NCBI GenBank assembly: GCA_000507305.1
Contig: DF239210.1
Span: 124,001 to 188,000 of the forward strand
Origin: Breviolum minutum Mf 1.05b.01
Taxonomy: Eukaryota; Sar; Dinophyceae; Suessiales; Symbiodiniaceae
Length of the DNA: 64,000 nt
Reading direction: 5' to 3'
Shown here: positions 22,614-33,511 of the stretch, piece after piece
How positions within the stretch are numbered: position 1 is the first letter of the stretch
Layout: every line of letters begins with the position of its first letter
Translations under genes and position numbers: made by a program
The notes under the pieces: model-generated
What the model was told of the DNA's origin: nothing
What the model saw: the letters and a program-made list of their open reading frames with translations, nothing else
Database searches by the model: none

Positions 22614-22691
22614 TGGTGGTTTCAAAGTACTAGTTAAATTGGATCATTTCCCCAAGTATATAGTGGTGAAAATAAGTGTTGGAAACCACCA
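22614..22691. mobile_element. Family A inverted-repeat element
   Basis: Termini TGGTGGTTTC and GAAACCACCA are perfect inverted repeats at each end. The interior contains AAATTGGATCATTTCCCC, shared with the 5.2, 27.8 and 29.7 kb copies. Confidence 0.8.
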
Positions 22692-24906
22692 TCTCGTTAA
22701 ACACCAGCAGGCTCAAAGACACAAACAACTCCGAAAATCCATTCCTCTTCCCGAGTAGGAAATATGGTTGCAATCTTCATGGTTTCTTGGGAACATGACC
22801 TTGGAAAAACCAACCAACCAAACACTCCTTCTGCCATAATCATGGTTCAATGGACAACTGCATAGTACTTGACAGGGTATACCTAATACTAATACAATTG
22901 GAGATACACTGAGATACACCCATTTTTCAGCGGCCCCATGATGATGGGAGGAAGGGTAGCCAACCAACGAAACAACTTGTAAAGCTAAGAAGGTGAACCA
23001 AGTGTTGCATGTCCCTAGACCTCCAAAATACCTCCTGAGAAAGTCCTTTAGGTATGTTTTGGGGATCCAAATTCCTTCTGAGCAGGCGTTTGGATGTCTA
23101 TATAGGCTTAAGCCATGGGGCACACCACTGTCTGAAGTGTGGAATTCTGGCACAACGAAATGCAACCAACCCACCGAAGCTCATGACATCTCCACGAACC
23201 TCCGGAGTGAACGCTTCCACCGCAAAGGTCTGTGGTCCCACCATCGCCGGACGGTTGCGACCCAAGCGGGCCGTAGGATGCAAGTTGCCTATGGTTCGGA
23301 ATCTTCGGAACGTCGGGTGGGGTATGGGCTTTTGTTAGGGATGGTGATGGGGGAGGTGACCAACAAAAAAAAGTGTCAGTGTACCTTTTGAATGGGTTTT
23401 CAATTTGGTATTCAAGATAACCAAAAAAACTGTACTTGAAACTAAAACACTTTAAAAGTTGGTGGCTTGAGCCACCCATCTTTTACAAAAGTTAAACACA
23501 TCTTTAGATCCACCAAGGAAAAATTTACGGAGAAACCTGACCAAGCGATTTGTTTTTGAATGGCTGTGTTGATGGGGTCAAATTGCAGGACGAAAGCTGG
23601 GGAAAAAAATGCAAACTGTAAACCATGACTTAGTTAAGACATTAGCAAGGTGTACCTTCCCTGGAACTGACAGTGCGCGTTGATGTTTGTTCATAGTTGG
23701 AAAATATATCAGCCTTTGAAAGAGCGTGTTCCCTTCAAAATAGGAAAAAACGAGCCCCAGAAGTACAGCAAGACATAGTAAAACAGAATAAAACACAGAA
23801 CACACAGGTACAAGATTGGATAATTGAAGAAGCAAAACTCAAAAAATGATGGACTTTGTAGAAAAGGTATCTTCACTAGTTTGGATACAAGTAGCCATTC
23901 GGGGGCATTAGAATCACCCGAAGCTTCACAAATTTTCGGATTGTTTAATCTCTTTCAGTGGAACCCCAGATCTGGTTCACTCCAATCCCATCAAAGAAAC
24001 GTGTCAAAACGTGTCACATCACGCTTGGTTTTGAAGTCAGGTGTGTTGTGATGTGGGCCTTTACCAGGTCCAGCACAACTGGCAGGATTGCTGAAGAAGT
24101 AGTACCTGCCATCGATGAAAATTGAGAGATTGGGACCCTCAGGTTGAGTTGAAACCGAAAAGTGGACACGTTTGACGATTTTTTTAATGCTTGGTTGATT
24201 TTTTGGTACTACATTGCCAGTATCATTTGTCCATAGGAGGTATAACTATGATATGCAAATATAAAATATATGATATTTGACCTAGCCAACCCAAATTTGA
24301 GGCCGATTATATATATATATATAAATAAATATATATATATATATACCAAAAAACCACATTTGAAAGTAAGCCCGAAAAGTACATGATCCTCTTCCAATCA
24401 TAATATTTTCTAGGTGCGAAGTGCTAGTTTTGAGGGAGGGATGAAAAAAAACATCCACAGAAACACAATTTCAATTAGCAACGTTTAAAGAAAAAAGAGA
24501 TGTCTCACACATGGCCACAACTGCACCTAGATCTAAAGTGTTTTTCAAAATCTCAACAATGGCATTGGAAAACTCCCGATACATGGAACAGCCCCCCCCA
24601 AAAAAAAGCACACACTCCTGTAAAAATGGGATTTGATACACTCCCTAAAAAATAAGATAGCCCCCTAAAACTGGGTGGTTTCCAATACTGGGATTCGCAG
24701 TACGTATTCGATTTTCTAAGTGAAATATATCAACTCATCATCACTGAATGTTTGACTTCCGGTCTCTAAAAATAAGGCGATTTTCCGGTCTCTACCTCGG
24801 GTTGGGCGCACTTATCCCATCCCTCCGAGGTAAATCCCGAGTGTTGCGTCGCTGGATTTTCGGCCGGATCTACCTGTGGCAGCGGATTGATTTCATCCTT
24901 ATACCA

Positions 24907-24987
24907 TTCCATGTATGACATGTTTACCTACATTTGGGTGATTTTTTATGGTTAATGTAGGGAAATATATGCCATACATGTATCCTA
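24907..24987. mobile_element. Family D inverted-repeat element
   Basis: TTCCATGTATGACATGTTTA at the left pairs imperfectly with AAATATATGCCATACATGTA at the right. The centre holds CTACATTTGGGTGATTTTTT, shared by the other family D copies. Confidence 0.75.
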
Positions 24988-25252
24988 TTGGGTCATGGTT
25001 ACTTCATAAGAGCGCAGGGAAGTTCGAAAAGTCTACAAAGGGGTGAGGTCAAGGGTTTGTGATTTCGTGATTTCTATGCTTTTTTTCCCGATTTTTAAGG
25101 GGTTGAAAACTGAAGAGTTTTATTTCCTTGTCTTCGTAAACCTTGTTGCTAAGCTGCTAACAGTTTCGTAATGCTGTTCCTGTTTTTCAATATGAAGCTC
25201 CAGCACATGGACAAAAATCAAATGCGAGCCCATCAGTTCCCTAAACCCATAC

Positions 25253-25330
25253 CATCCATGGGACTGGTATACCTACCTAGATTTGGTTGATTTTTATGGT
25301 AAATGAAGGCAAATATACCATACATGGATG
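25253..25330. mobile_element. Family D inverted-repeat element
   Basis: The left end (CCATCCATGGGACTGGTATA) and right end (AAATATACCATACATGGATG) are inverted copies. The core is GATTTGGTTGATTTTTATGG, closely similar to the copy near 24.9 kb, only about 270 bp away. Confidence 0.75.
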
Positions 25331-26016
25331 CCAAGGGAAAGGGTTTGCTGCCTTAAGTGTTTGGGGATGTGCCTTCCAGTGGCCTCACGTCTTGACCTAG
25401 TGGATTCCACTTTTTGTATCTTGAAACGTTATGACTTCTCTAAGTCATCATAAAGAATGGGAATCCGAAACCTTCATCATGGGAATCCACAACCTTCATT
25501 TTTAGGGATTAATATAACTCATACTTTTAGGGCTGTAAAACCTGCATTTTGCAGGTTTTTTGGGGTCCAAGACAACCAATTATTTGAAACATACGTCGTA
25601 AATAGTGGACAACTAAGGGGTAGATTCAATGGAATGCAGGAAATCAAGAAATAATCTCCGAGATCAATGATATTATTCCAAGCATCATCCAGTACACCCC
25701 CACCACCCAACCTCCTTTGGCATACTATACTCAGCAGCGTGAACTGCAGCAACACGATCCTTAGGTGATGGGTCGCGCATGCCAAATAATAGCATCACCA
25801 ACGACCAATTCCCCACCAACAAAAAATGTAGCAAATAATTATGGAAATCCTTTCAATCTTAAAGGAAACGCGCCTATTTAAGGGAAATACAGCTTGGCGA
25901 AAAAATTTTTTACCCGACCTGCACCCCCAAGCCTGGTACCACATGTCAACCAACACCGTCTTGACTGCACAAAATGCAGCAGTCAGGACACAAGAAAGTC
26001 ATAACTGGTTGGAGAT

Positions 26017-26092
26017 GTCAACCCGTCGGAAAAATATTAGTCAAATTGGACATCTTCCCCAAATATGGGGTGAAAGCATGTGAAAGCACTAC
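26017..26092. mobile_element. Family A element, diverged copy
   Basis: The interior matches the family (GTCAAATTGGACATCTTCCC, then AAATATGGGGTGAAA). The termini are too diverged to show a clean inverted repeat. Confidence 0.5.
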
Positions 26093-27103
26093 CTATATAG
26101 GTAATTAGGCAAACACACAGGAGCAGCGTTCAAAAAACCTTGTGACATTCTGTTTATAAACAATATATCACCAAAAAAGGAAATTGGAGAGGTATTCATT
26201 GGTATTCCCTGTCATTTATATATATAAATACACTTTTCCCCTCGAAATCAAAACTAGATAGGTTTACGAACCACCATTTTATCAAATGGTGGCAAGGACT
26301 TCCAGGTATATATAATATAAAATACATTTATGTTATATATACCTTTTGGTGTGACGTCAGGTGGGCCATCTCATCAGCACCTTTTTTTGAACAAATTCAA
26401 CCTCGAGGACCCAGTGACTCTCATCGAGCTGTCGCTGAAGTTCTGATATTTCTCCTCTCGATGGCTGGGTTTATGAAAATGATGGAACGAGCCCGGGAAA
26501 GTCAAGAACTCAACAACACTCTATTAAACCAGAGGTTTCCCATGATACCCTTGTTTTAACTTGATGCTTAAAAAATGTGAAGGCCTACATCTTCTAGCAA
26601 ACTGGAGTAACATGGATTTCCCTGACATGTTGGAGCATTTTGACAGATTCCCCTTACGACAAATTACTAAACCACATCGGCGTCATGTGATGTGATCATC
26701 TACTTCAATTTTTGTTTGCCCAAACCTGCATCTACTTCAAATTTCCCAAAGTGAGTCTCCTAATTGTCATGTCTCAATCTCAACATTAAAACCGCAGAAA
26801 AAAACCTGGAACAAGTTAGAACAACTGGGATTTTCATGGATTATTCTCCCTTATACTATAATTCATGTTGTTCTGTTAGCACAATCCTCCAAATTCTGGA
26901 GGGGTTTTGGTACCACCATGACCAACGGATTCACCAAATTCTGCCGCCTCGCTCTTGACATTTTTCACCATGTCTGCGAATCGCCCGACAAAAAAAAAGG
27001 GCTGCCCTCTGCTGACGGAGCCGCGCAAAATTTGCTGCGGGGTCGCAAAGCGTCATGAAAAACAACGACTTTGGGAGCTCTTGACTTGAAGATAAACAAG
27101 TGA

Positions 27104-27209
27104 TACTGTTGATGGAAGAAATCCTACACCACTTGATGTGGAGAATATCCCATTGTTTACAAGGTTTTTGTACATTCCAGGTGATGCAGGATTTCTTCCA
27201 TCAACAGTA
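27104..27209. mobile_element. Family B inverted-repeat element, intact
   Basis: The 22-bp arms at 27104-27125 (TACTGTTGATGGAAGAAATC...) and 27188-27209 are perfect inverted complements. The element is 106 bp with no coding capacity. It is one of the two most intact copies in the window, the other being at 39.5 kb. Confidence 0.85.
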
Positions 27210-27787
27210 GGGAAAATGGTGGTACCCTTGGGATGGTACCCTGCATACTCAACCCCTATATCCACCTTACATGGCAGGTATTCATTGGTGGTTTTGACTG
27301 GGATATATTCTGGATGTTCATCCATGAAATTTGCTTCTTTCTTTATATCTTACTATACTGATTAGTGATGATTGGATTAGTGTTCTTTGTGTTTTTTTTG
27401 GTGCTGCAAGTAAAATCTCTAGATCTTAGGCATGGCCACACTTGTTTTCCAAAAAAATCGATGCCTTGATTCTTGATTGGTAGGTCGACTTTTTGGTGAA
27501 TTCAATGGCTTCCATCTTGACCCAACCGAACCAGTGAAGTTATTCAAACAAATATTTTGGAAGTTCCGGTTTGTTTGTATCTTCAACTTACCTGCGCATC
27601 CAATTGACGGACAAATAATAAGGGTTGAATACAATGCTAAGGGCATTCTCAAATACCATTTACCTATTTATATATATATTTTTTACATTTATTCACCATT
27701 AAAAACATCCACCAAAAGCGGGCAAATATACCTGACATGGATCATATGGGAACTAGGATGTCCCAGAAAAATACAAGTCCTACTGGT

Positions 27788-27875
27788 TGGTGGTTTCAAC
27801 CCACTTGAAACATATGAGTCAAATTGGAAACCTTCCCCAAATAGGGGGGAAAATAAAAAATGTTTGAAACCACCA
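27788..27875. mobile_element. Family A inverted-repeat element
   Basis: Termini TGGTGGTTTC (27788-27797) and GAAACCACCA (27866-27875) are perfect inverted repeats. The interior reads CAAATTGGAAACCTTCCCCA followed by a G-rich run. Confidence 0.8.
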
Positions 27876-28083
27876 CCTAGACTACTGTACTACATAGACG
27901 CTACAAATCGCAAGGTGAATCATCCACTTCTACATGGATGGTGCTGCTGTTAGCACAGCTTTCCAATCAGGCTTCCGGCCACCTATGAAAAGGTTTCATC
28001 TGCTGCAACCCCTTCAAACAGTACCAAGGGTCTTGGAAATAACCACCATCCACTCAGTATTGATGCAACAGTTTAGCATGGTA

Positions 28084-28195
28084 CGGTTGATGGTTCTTGA
28101 AATCCGGCTATCACCACCTGTGATGGTGCTAAAACCCGGTAAATACCACGATACATTGCTTGTCAACTGGTGCAAGATTTCTTCGATCAACAGTA
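28084..28195. mobile_element. Family B inverted-repeat element, diverged
   Basis: The left end (GGTTGATGGTTCTTGAAATC) and right end (AAGATTTCTTCGATCAACAG) are imperfect inverted copies of the family B terminus. Confidence 0.6.
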
Positions 28196-28666
28196 GGACC
28201 ACATTCACCAAAATTGAAGTCTTCAAATGCTTCCCAAAAAATCCTTCAGGTTCTGAAGCACTGGGGTGTTGATTCGAAAAGTTGCCTTGCAGAACAACAA
28301 GTGAACATCGGACCACCATCTTACAATATCCGCCGAACCCTGGATAGTATCTGGAATGTACCTGCATGGCGATACTTTCACCACCCACCATCTTGGGACA
28401 TGTGACGGCGCAACCCTGTTCCCACCCCCTTTGAATCCAGGAATATCCCAGGACATATAGCCTATATAGGATCCTATTATGAGGATAAGATTGGAACAGT
28501 TAAAACTGCTATTCCATGAGGAAATGCTGCTGGGAATAAGATCTATAACTGTAACTTCCTTTTATATCAATCTTCATTTATCTTCATTGTTTCTAGGGAT
28601 ACCCCAGGGTGCTGATATAGAGGATTGATTGGATATATATATATATATCTTTTTTGATATCTTTAG

Positions 28667-29069
28667 GCATCACGTCATTTTGGATCAACTTCGGTCCACG
28701 GCACTGCAATACTCGGAGGCTTTCTTGGCTCCCCGCGTCCCGTGTCACAGAAACTTGATGAACCCGCTTGAGCCCCAGGACGATAACACGAACGAGCAAA
28801 TGGTGGGATTTCCCAAAAACGAAAAGAGAATTCTTCCAGGGTTGATGTTGTGGGGTCATTTGGTGATTTCTAAGCCTCTCCTGGTATAGGTATCCCTTAT
28901 TTCTACGGGATGGTGACTTCCTTCACGCAAAAAGGTGCGCCGGGAGATGCTGATGGTCGCCGTCCCTGAGATTTCCTCCAAAATCCTTGACCGTTCAACA
29001 CGACCCCAAGTCATCTACCACCAGCGATCTACGAATGACGAATTGATTGCATGGATAAACCAATTGAGG
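28667..29069 (+). CDS. Two exons of an unknown plus-strand protein
   Basis: Exon 28667-28883 follows a strong acceptor (TTGATATCTTTAG) and ends at a GT donor. It reads one nucleotide plus 72 codons (HHVILDQLRSTALQYSEAFL ... LPGLMLWGHLVISKPLL). Exon 28935-29069 follows the acceptor CAAAAAG in matching phase (VRREMLMVAVPEISSKILDR, STNDELIAWINQL) and ends at a possible GC donor. The intron between them would be only 51 nt, short for this genome. Downstream candidates are a small exon near 29.25 kb ending at GTAAGG, and 31060-31198. The family is not recognised. The plus orientation makes this gene convergent with the light-harvesting gene ending at 33512. Confidence 0.5.
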
Positions 29070-29445
29070 CTATAGCTAAGAGCCTGCCAATAAATACATG
29101 ATACATATATATATATATATGGCAGTTGTGGTTGAACCTGCTCCCCCACATGGTAATGAACTCCAGATCTAACCACCCAGTTTACTAGGTTTACTAAGGG
29201 TATTTAGGACCCTGTCTTCGGAGACCCATCCAAGTAAATGATGGTACAGCCTGCTCCTGCCGCAACAAAACATGTTTCGTAAGGATCTGGCAGGTGCCTA
29301 TATTAGGAAAACATGAAGCATGTTCTCTGATCTCCAATCGCAAACTCCTCATCTTCTGTCGTTGACTCGTGCAGCCTTTGTACAGACTGGCTGATGCCGG
29401 TTGCCATGGAGGACGTCTTGCTAAAGCATTTGGGCACCCAAAGAA

Positions 29446-29538
29446 TCCATGTATGGCATATTTGTATATTTACCTACTAATTTACCATATAAATCAACCA
29501 TTCATGCAGATAAATATACCAGTCCCATGGATCCTATA
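29446..29538. mobile_element. Family D inverted-repeat element
   Basis: It begins GAATCCATGTATGGCATATT and ends ATATACCAGTCCCATGGATC, with TTACCTACTAATTTACCATA in the interior. Confidence 0.65.
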
Positions 29539-29692
29539 GGGCAAGGTAGCTGGAGACATTTAAGTTTACACCTATATACAACTACCCTAAGAACGGTTAA
29601 CAACTCGCCTCACCAAGGCGTTGCCTTTGAATAGAAAGGCAACCGTTTTGCAAGCACAGCATTTTTCCGGAGCTACTTAATGCTACTCTGGT

Positions 29693-29785
29693 TGGTGGTT
29701 GAACCAACCCCTTTGAAAAATATGAACGTCAAAATGGGAATCTTCCCCAACTAGGGGTGGAAATAAAACATCTTTAGAACCACCG
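29693..29785. mobile_element. Family A inverted-repeat element
   Basis: Termini TGGTGGTTGAACCAACCCC and AGAACCACCGCCTAG are imperfect inverted repeats. The interior (GTCAAAATGGGAATCTTCCC) is nearly the same as that of the degenerate copy near 12.4 kb. Confidence 0.7.
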
Positions 29786-31059
29786 CCTAGTAATGCTACT
29801 TATAGGTGTTCTTCTTTTGGGGGTGGGGGGGATTAATACCACTATACAAATTGTTTCTCTATGAATCAATTATTGTCATCTATACTAAGTCCTCTGTGGC
29901 TTTGCCACGGGTAGCTTGTTTTTTCAAGTCTATGAAATCAGATCACTTTTTTGTTGCGGGAAAAAACCCTTTATATACTTAACTATAGAGCCCTTTAGGA
30001 CTTTAGGGCCCCTTCAACCCTTTGAGAAGCAGGATTCAGAGTTCCCTAGCTTAAGGCGAAGCAAATGGATTGAACATTTGCAAAGTTCCCGCTGAACACT
30101 CTATGATGATCATTTTGATTCTCCAGGGCGTGGGGGCCCCCGCACCTCAAACTAAGGCTTCCCTAAAGCAAACAAAAAAGGCACCTGCCAACAAAACCCC
30201 AAAAAGGAAACTCATCTTCCAACCCCAGCTGTTTCATAGCAGCTATGTTTAGTTTTAGGAAAAATAAATATAGATATTAAACAAATAAACAAATAACCAC
30301 TACATAATCAAATCGCAGCGGTTTTTGAAGCAAATCAATTTCCGGCAAAAACAAAAAAACATAATTATCCATTTGTTGTTCGGAAGTTGTCCCAACGATG
30401 TGAAGGCACAAATCCAGGCAACCTGAGACTCCTCACAAGGCAAAGCCTTTTGCTTTTGCCTTTACTGCTGTCACCGCTTTCGGGTTTTGCGCCGACCTTC
30501 GGGGTGAAAGATGTCACCAGACATCAAGGGGTGGTTGTGAAAAAAAAATGTCACCCTTGTCACGATGTCATTCAAGGGGGGGGCCACTAAGAGTTACAAA
30601 TGGTATAACGGTATAACACCCATTATCAAATGGCCCAAAATAAATATGGTAACTGAGGTTAATTACTTCACCCCTATGATTGGAGTTAGGGGCCCCGATC
30701 TTATAGCTGATAGGGGCCCACCTTGTTGTACTCATTTAGATTGTTGAGAAGTCATGTCAACAAAAACAAGATATGCCAAGTCTTACATGCTACTGTAAAT
30801 ATATCGCACCCATCGGATTTGTGTTTGTTTACCTTAACTTACAGTACAACAAACATCGACCAGTCATGTACGGAAGACAATTAATTAATGGCAACCCGCA
30901 AAACCTACATATACAGTACATATATGTTGGATATTCCATGGAACACCATTTATTAATTTCTGCCATATTTCTCATATTTACCCTTGAACCTCAAGGTTTT
31001 TGGTTTTTTCCAACATTTTTCCACGTCGACAAAAAAAAAACACACACTCACGGCGGCAG

Positions 31060-31198
31060 CTTAAAATCGGCTCCTCATCTGGAGAGGTGTTGCAACGGCG
31101 GTTCCAACCGTTGGAACACCTTCCACGGCGTGGAGCAGGGCCCCAATCCCATGACGGATCCAAGCACAGCCCAGCGGACTCCATCAACATCTCATCTA
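31060..31198 (+). CDS. Candidate exon, possibly of the plus-strand gene at 28.7 kb
   Basis: After the acceptor GGCGGCAG the frame reads LKIGSSSGEVLQRRFQPLEH, then SHDGSKHSPADSINISS, without a stop. Other frames and the minus strand are also open here, so the call rests on composition and on agreement with the strand of the 28.7 kb exons. Confidence 0.3.
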
Positions 31199-31243
31199 TA
31201 TGGGAAATCTACCCTGAAAAAACGAACAAGGCCTTTATGGGAG

Positions 31244-31371
31244 CCCATAGGATCCATCAGATCGGTATAGTATATGCACCTACATCACCTACATTTGGTG
31301 GGTTTTTTAATGGTTAAATGTATAGCTAATGGTAGGTACATATACTATATACCATGCATGGATCCTATGGG
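31244..31371. mobile_element. Family D inverted-repeat element, long copy
   Basis: The ends CCCATAGGATCCAT (31244-31257) and ATGGATCCTATGGG (31358-31371) are perfect inverted repeats. Inside are a second inverted pair (GTATAGTATATG / CATATACTATATAC) and the family core CACCTACATTTGGTGGG. Confidence 0.8.
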
Positions 31372-31940
31372 GAGGGACAACGTTGCTTAATAATCCTCTT
31401 GTTCTAGACGTTATTTGCTAGGTGGTTCGGACGGGATACCCGACCTTAGATTCGCATGAGAGAAGGTGATGCAATTTCCTCCCATGAGTTCCATGGTGGG
31501 TTCCTTTCAAACCTTCAAAATCAATGTGAAACACACCTCATGCCTAGTACCTAATCCATACCTCTTGTGACTTCAAAATACATAATCCCCAAATATAGTA
31601 TAGGATTTTTAAGATAGAAGATATACCCAAAGCGGCACCAGTTTGTAGGACCAATATTTACACACAGGGAAACAATCCAAATACAAGGTATACCATTTGA
31701 CATACACATGCGTTTGTCAGAACGGCGGCAACCACTAGGTAAAAGTAAATAGAAGATTGTAAAAATTAATGTGTGTTAATATCTTCTATTTTAAAATCCT
31801 TTTCTATAATTTCACAATGTCATCCCTTATGCCACAGCGAGTCATCGATGTTCAGGTATTTTTGTTCAGCTGGAATCGAATCTGCAGGCGAATTTGCCAG
31901 GGTCACTTTGGATGGATTTCTATATGACTTCAAATCCATC

Positions 31941-32059
31941 GATATGGGTGGTTTCCTAAAATAGGGGTGGTCCCCCAAAATGGATGGTTAAATTAAGGGA
32001 AAACCGTATTTTTAGGATGATTTGGGGGGAAAACCCCCTATTTTTGGAAACACCCATAT
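31941..32059. mobile_element. Family E inverted-repeat element
   Basis: The left end (GATATGGGTGGTTTCCTAAA) and right end (TTTTTGGAAACACCCATAT) are imperfect inverted copies. The centre is rich in C and G runs and contains CCAAAATGGATGG, shared with 52984-53093. Confidence 0.75.
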
Positions 32060-32878
32060 TTCTCCCACCGGCTCGAAAAACACGGACCGGGACCATGCCT
32101 GTGGTCCATTTCTCCTGGAAAGAATTAGGGTCATATGTGGGTTTTTGTGGGTCACTTGGTGACGTCATGTCCCGGACATCCGGCAGAAATGAGGGGTCTC
32201 AATGTTTCGTGAACTTGCAGCTGTTTTCTGGGGAAATCCTTCAAGATACTGAGATATATCTTTCAATTGGTCAATGTTCATCATTGTCACCAAAAGTGTA
32301 GAATAAACCTATACTGTAAATTTGGAAGAGTGTCATTAATCACTTGGCAACTAAGGTTTGTTGAACCTATTCAGAGGTAAACTCTTTGAAAAGGAGATTG
32401 CTGATGTTGGAAACCATCATGCCGACGTTGCATGTTAAACTTGTGGGGATGTAGCAAGACCGACCCATTTGTAACACTGGCGCCTACCAATCACATCAAC
32501 AACTACCCGGTAAGCTGAGTATAGAAGGATTGGACAAAAAATTCAGGCATCAAAATATACCATGAAAAACCTTAGAAGTCCACAAGCTATCATTTAATTG
32601 TGTGTTTTTTTCAAGCATCAAGGCCATTCTTTTAGCAACATGGTTTCTCTAACGTCGTCTAATCAATGGTCTGGTTCTGGGCAAGTTCAACGTGAAACTT
32701 AAGTCTACTTTCATGGGAATCCACGGGTACCCCGTGTTTCAATACCCGCTTTCGAAAATAGCCGGCGTTAATAAGGTCGTATTCAGGGATGATGCTGCTG
32801 AATACTTCCCTAATCAGGCCTTATTTCCTGAAGGAGTGGCGATGGAGGGGGGGTATATCTCTATGTTACTTAGGGGAT

Positions 32879-32879
<1 letters not shown>

Positions 32880-32967
<88 letters not shown>

Positions 32968-33049
32968 TCATCATCCATCATCATCCATCATCATCCATCA
33001 TCATCCATCAACATCCATCATCATCCATCAACATCCATCATCATCCATC
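32880..33049. repeat. CAT trinucleotide microsatellite with CATC variants
   Basis: A pure CAT run (about 32880-32966) passes into CATCCATCATCATCCATCA-type higher-order repeats. Its His/Ile translations are not credible proteins. Confidence 0.95.
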
Positions 33050-33511
33050 GTCGTCATAAACATCACAAATCACAAGCAATGACAAAGCACTCATGACAAA
33101 ATCCAATATACGATCATACCATGGTAGCAATCCAAGGAGGATTATTGATGCCGTCTTATAAAATCCAAGTAAACACCACGTGACCTCAATAGTAGCTAGC
33201 AAAGCCCACTAGCTTTAGATCGAGAAATGTGAATACAGTGCATTGAAATTGCTGAAAAGCAGGAACCGAGAACCCATTCAATCAAAACACAAATCGTTCG
33301 ATCCCCATTGCCCGTTGCCAACTTGATATTGTCTAGTACCGCATCCATCCAGAATATGTGCTGATTGAGGCTGATTGTCTCTGCTTCCGAATGTCCAAAT
33401 TTAATCAAATTTACACATATCCCCTGAGTTGAGTTGCTATGATCCAACTATATGTCTTTACCTTCACTCCCTTGTGTGCTACAACTTGCCCACAGAAAAA
33501 ACAACTATCGC

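Larger units (their letters stand above)
20710..28660. other. Repeat-rich gap with no well-supported gene
   Basis: I find many small inverted-repeat elements (listed separately) but no exon with good boundaries. Weak candidates are a minus-strand frame near 23.10-23.28 kb (MVGPQTFAVEAFTPEVRGDV), a minus-strand coiled-coil-like frame near 26.39-26.46 kb, and a plus-strand start near 26.97 kb (MSANRPTKKKGCPLLTEPRK). Each has an alternative reading on the other strand or in another frame, so none is called. Confidence 0.5.
31400..33500. other. Gap before the light-harvesting gene
   Basis: It holds the family E element at 31941-32059 and the CAT microsatellite at 32880-33049. A weak plus-strand frame lies near 32.16-32.25 kb (SRTSGRNEGSQCFVNLQLFS). 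No gene is called. Confidence 0.5.

Noticed and set aside
23461-23485. Possible dinoflagellate spliced-leader relic (CTTGAGCC)
   Set aside because: Only about eight bases match the expected leader complement, which is not more than chance.
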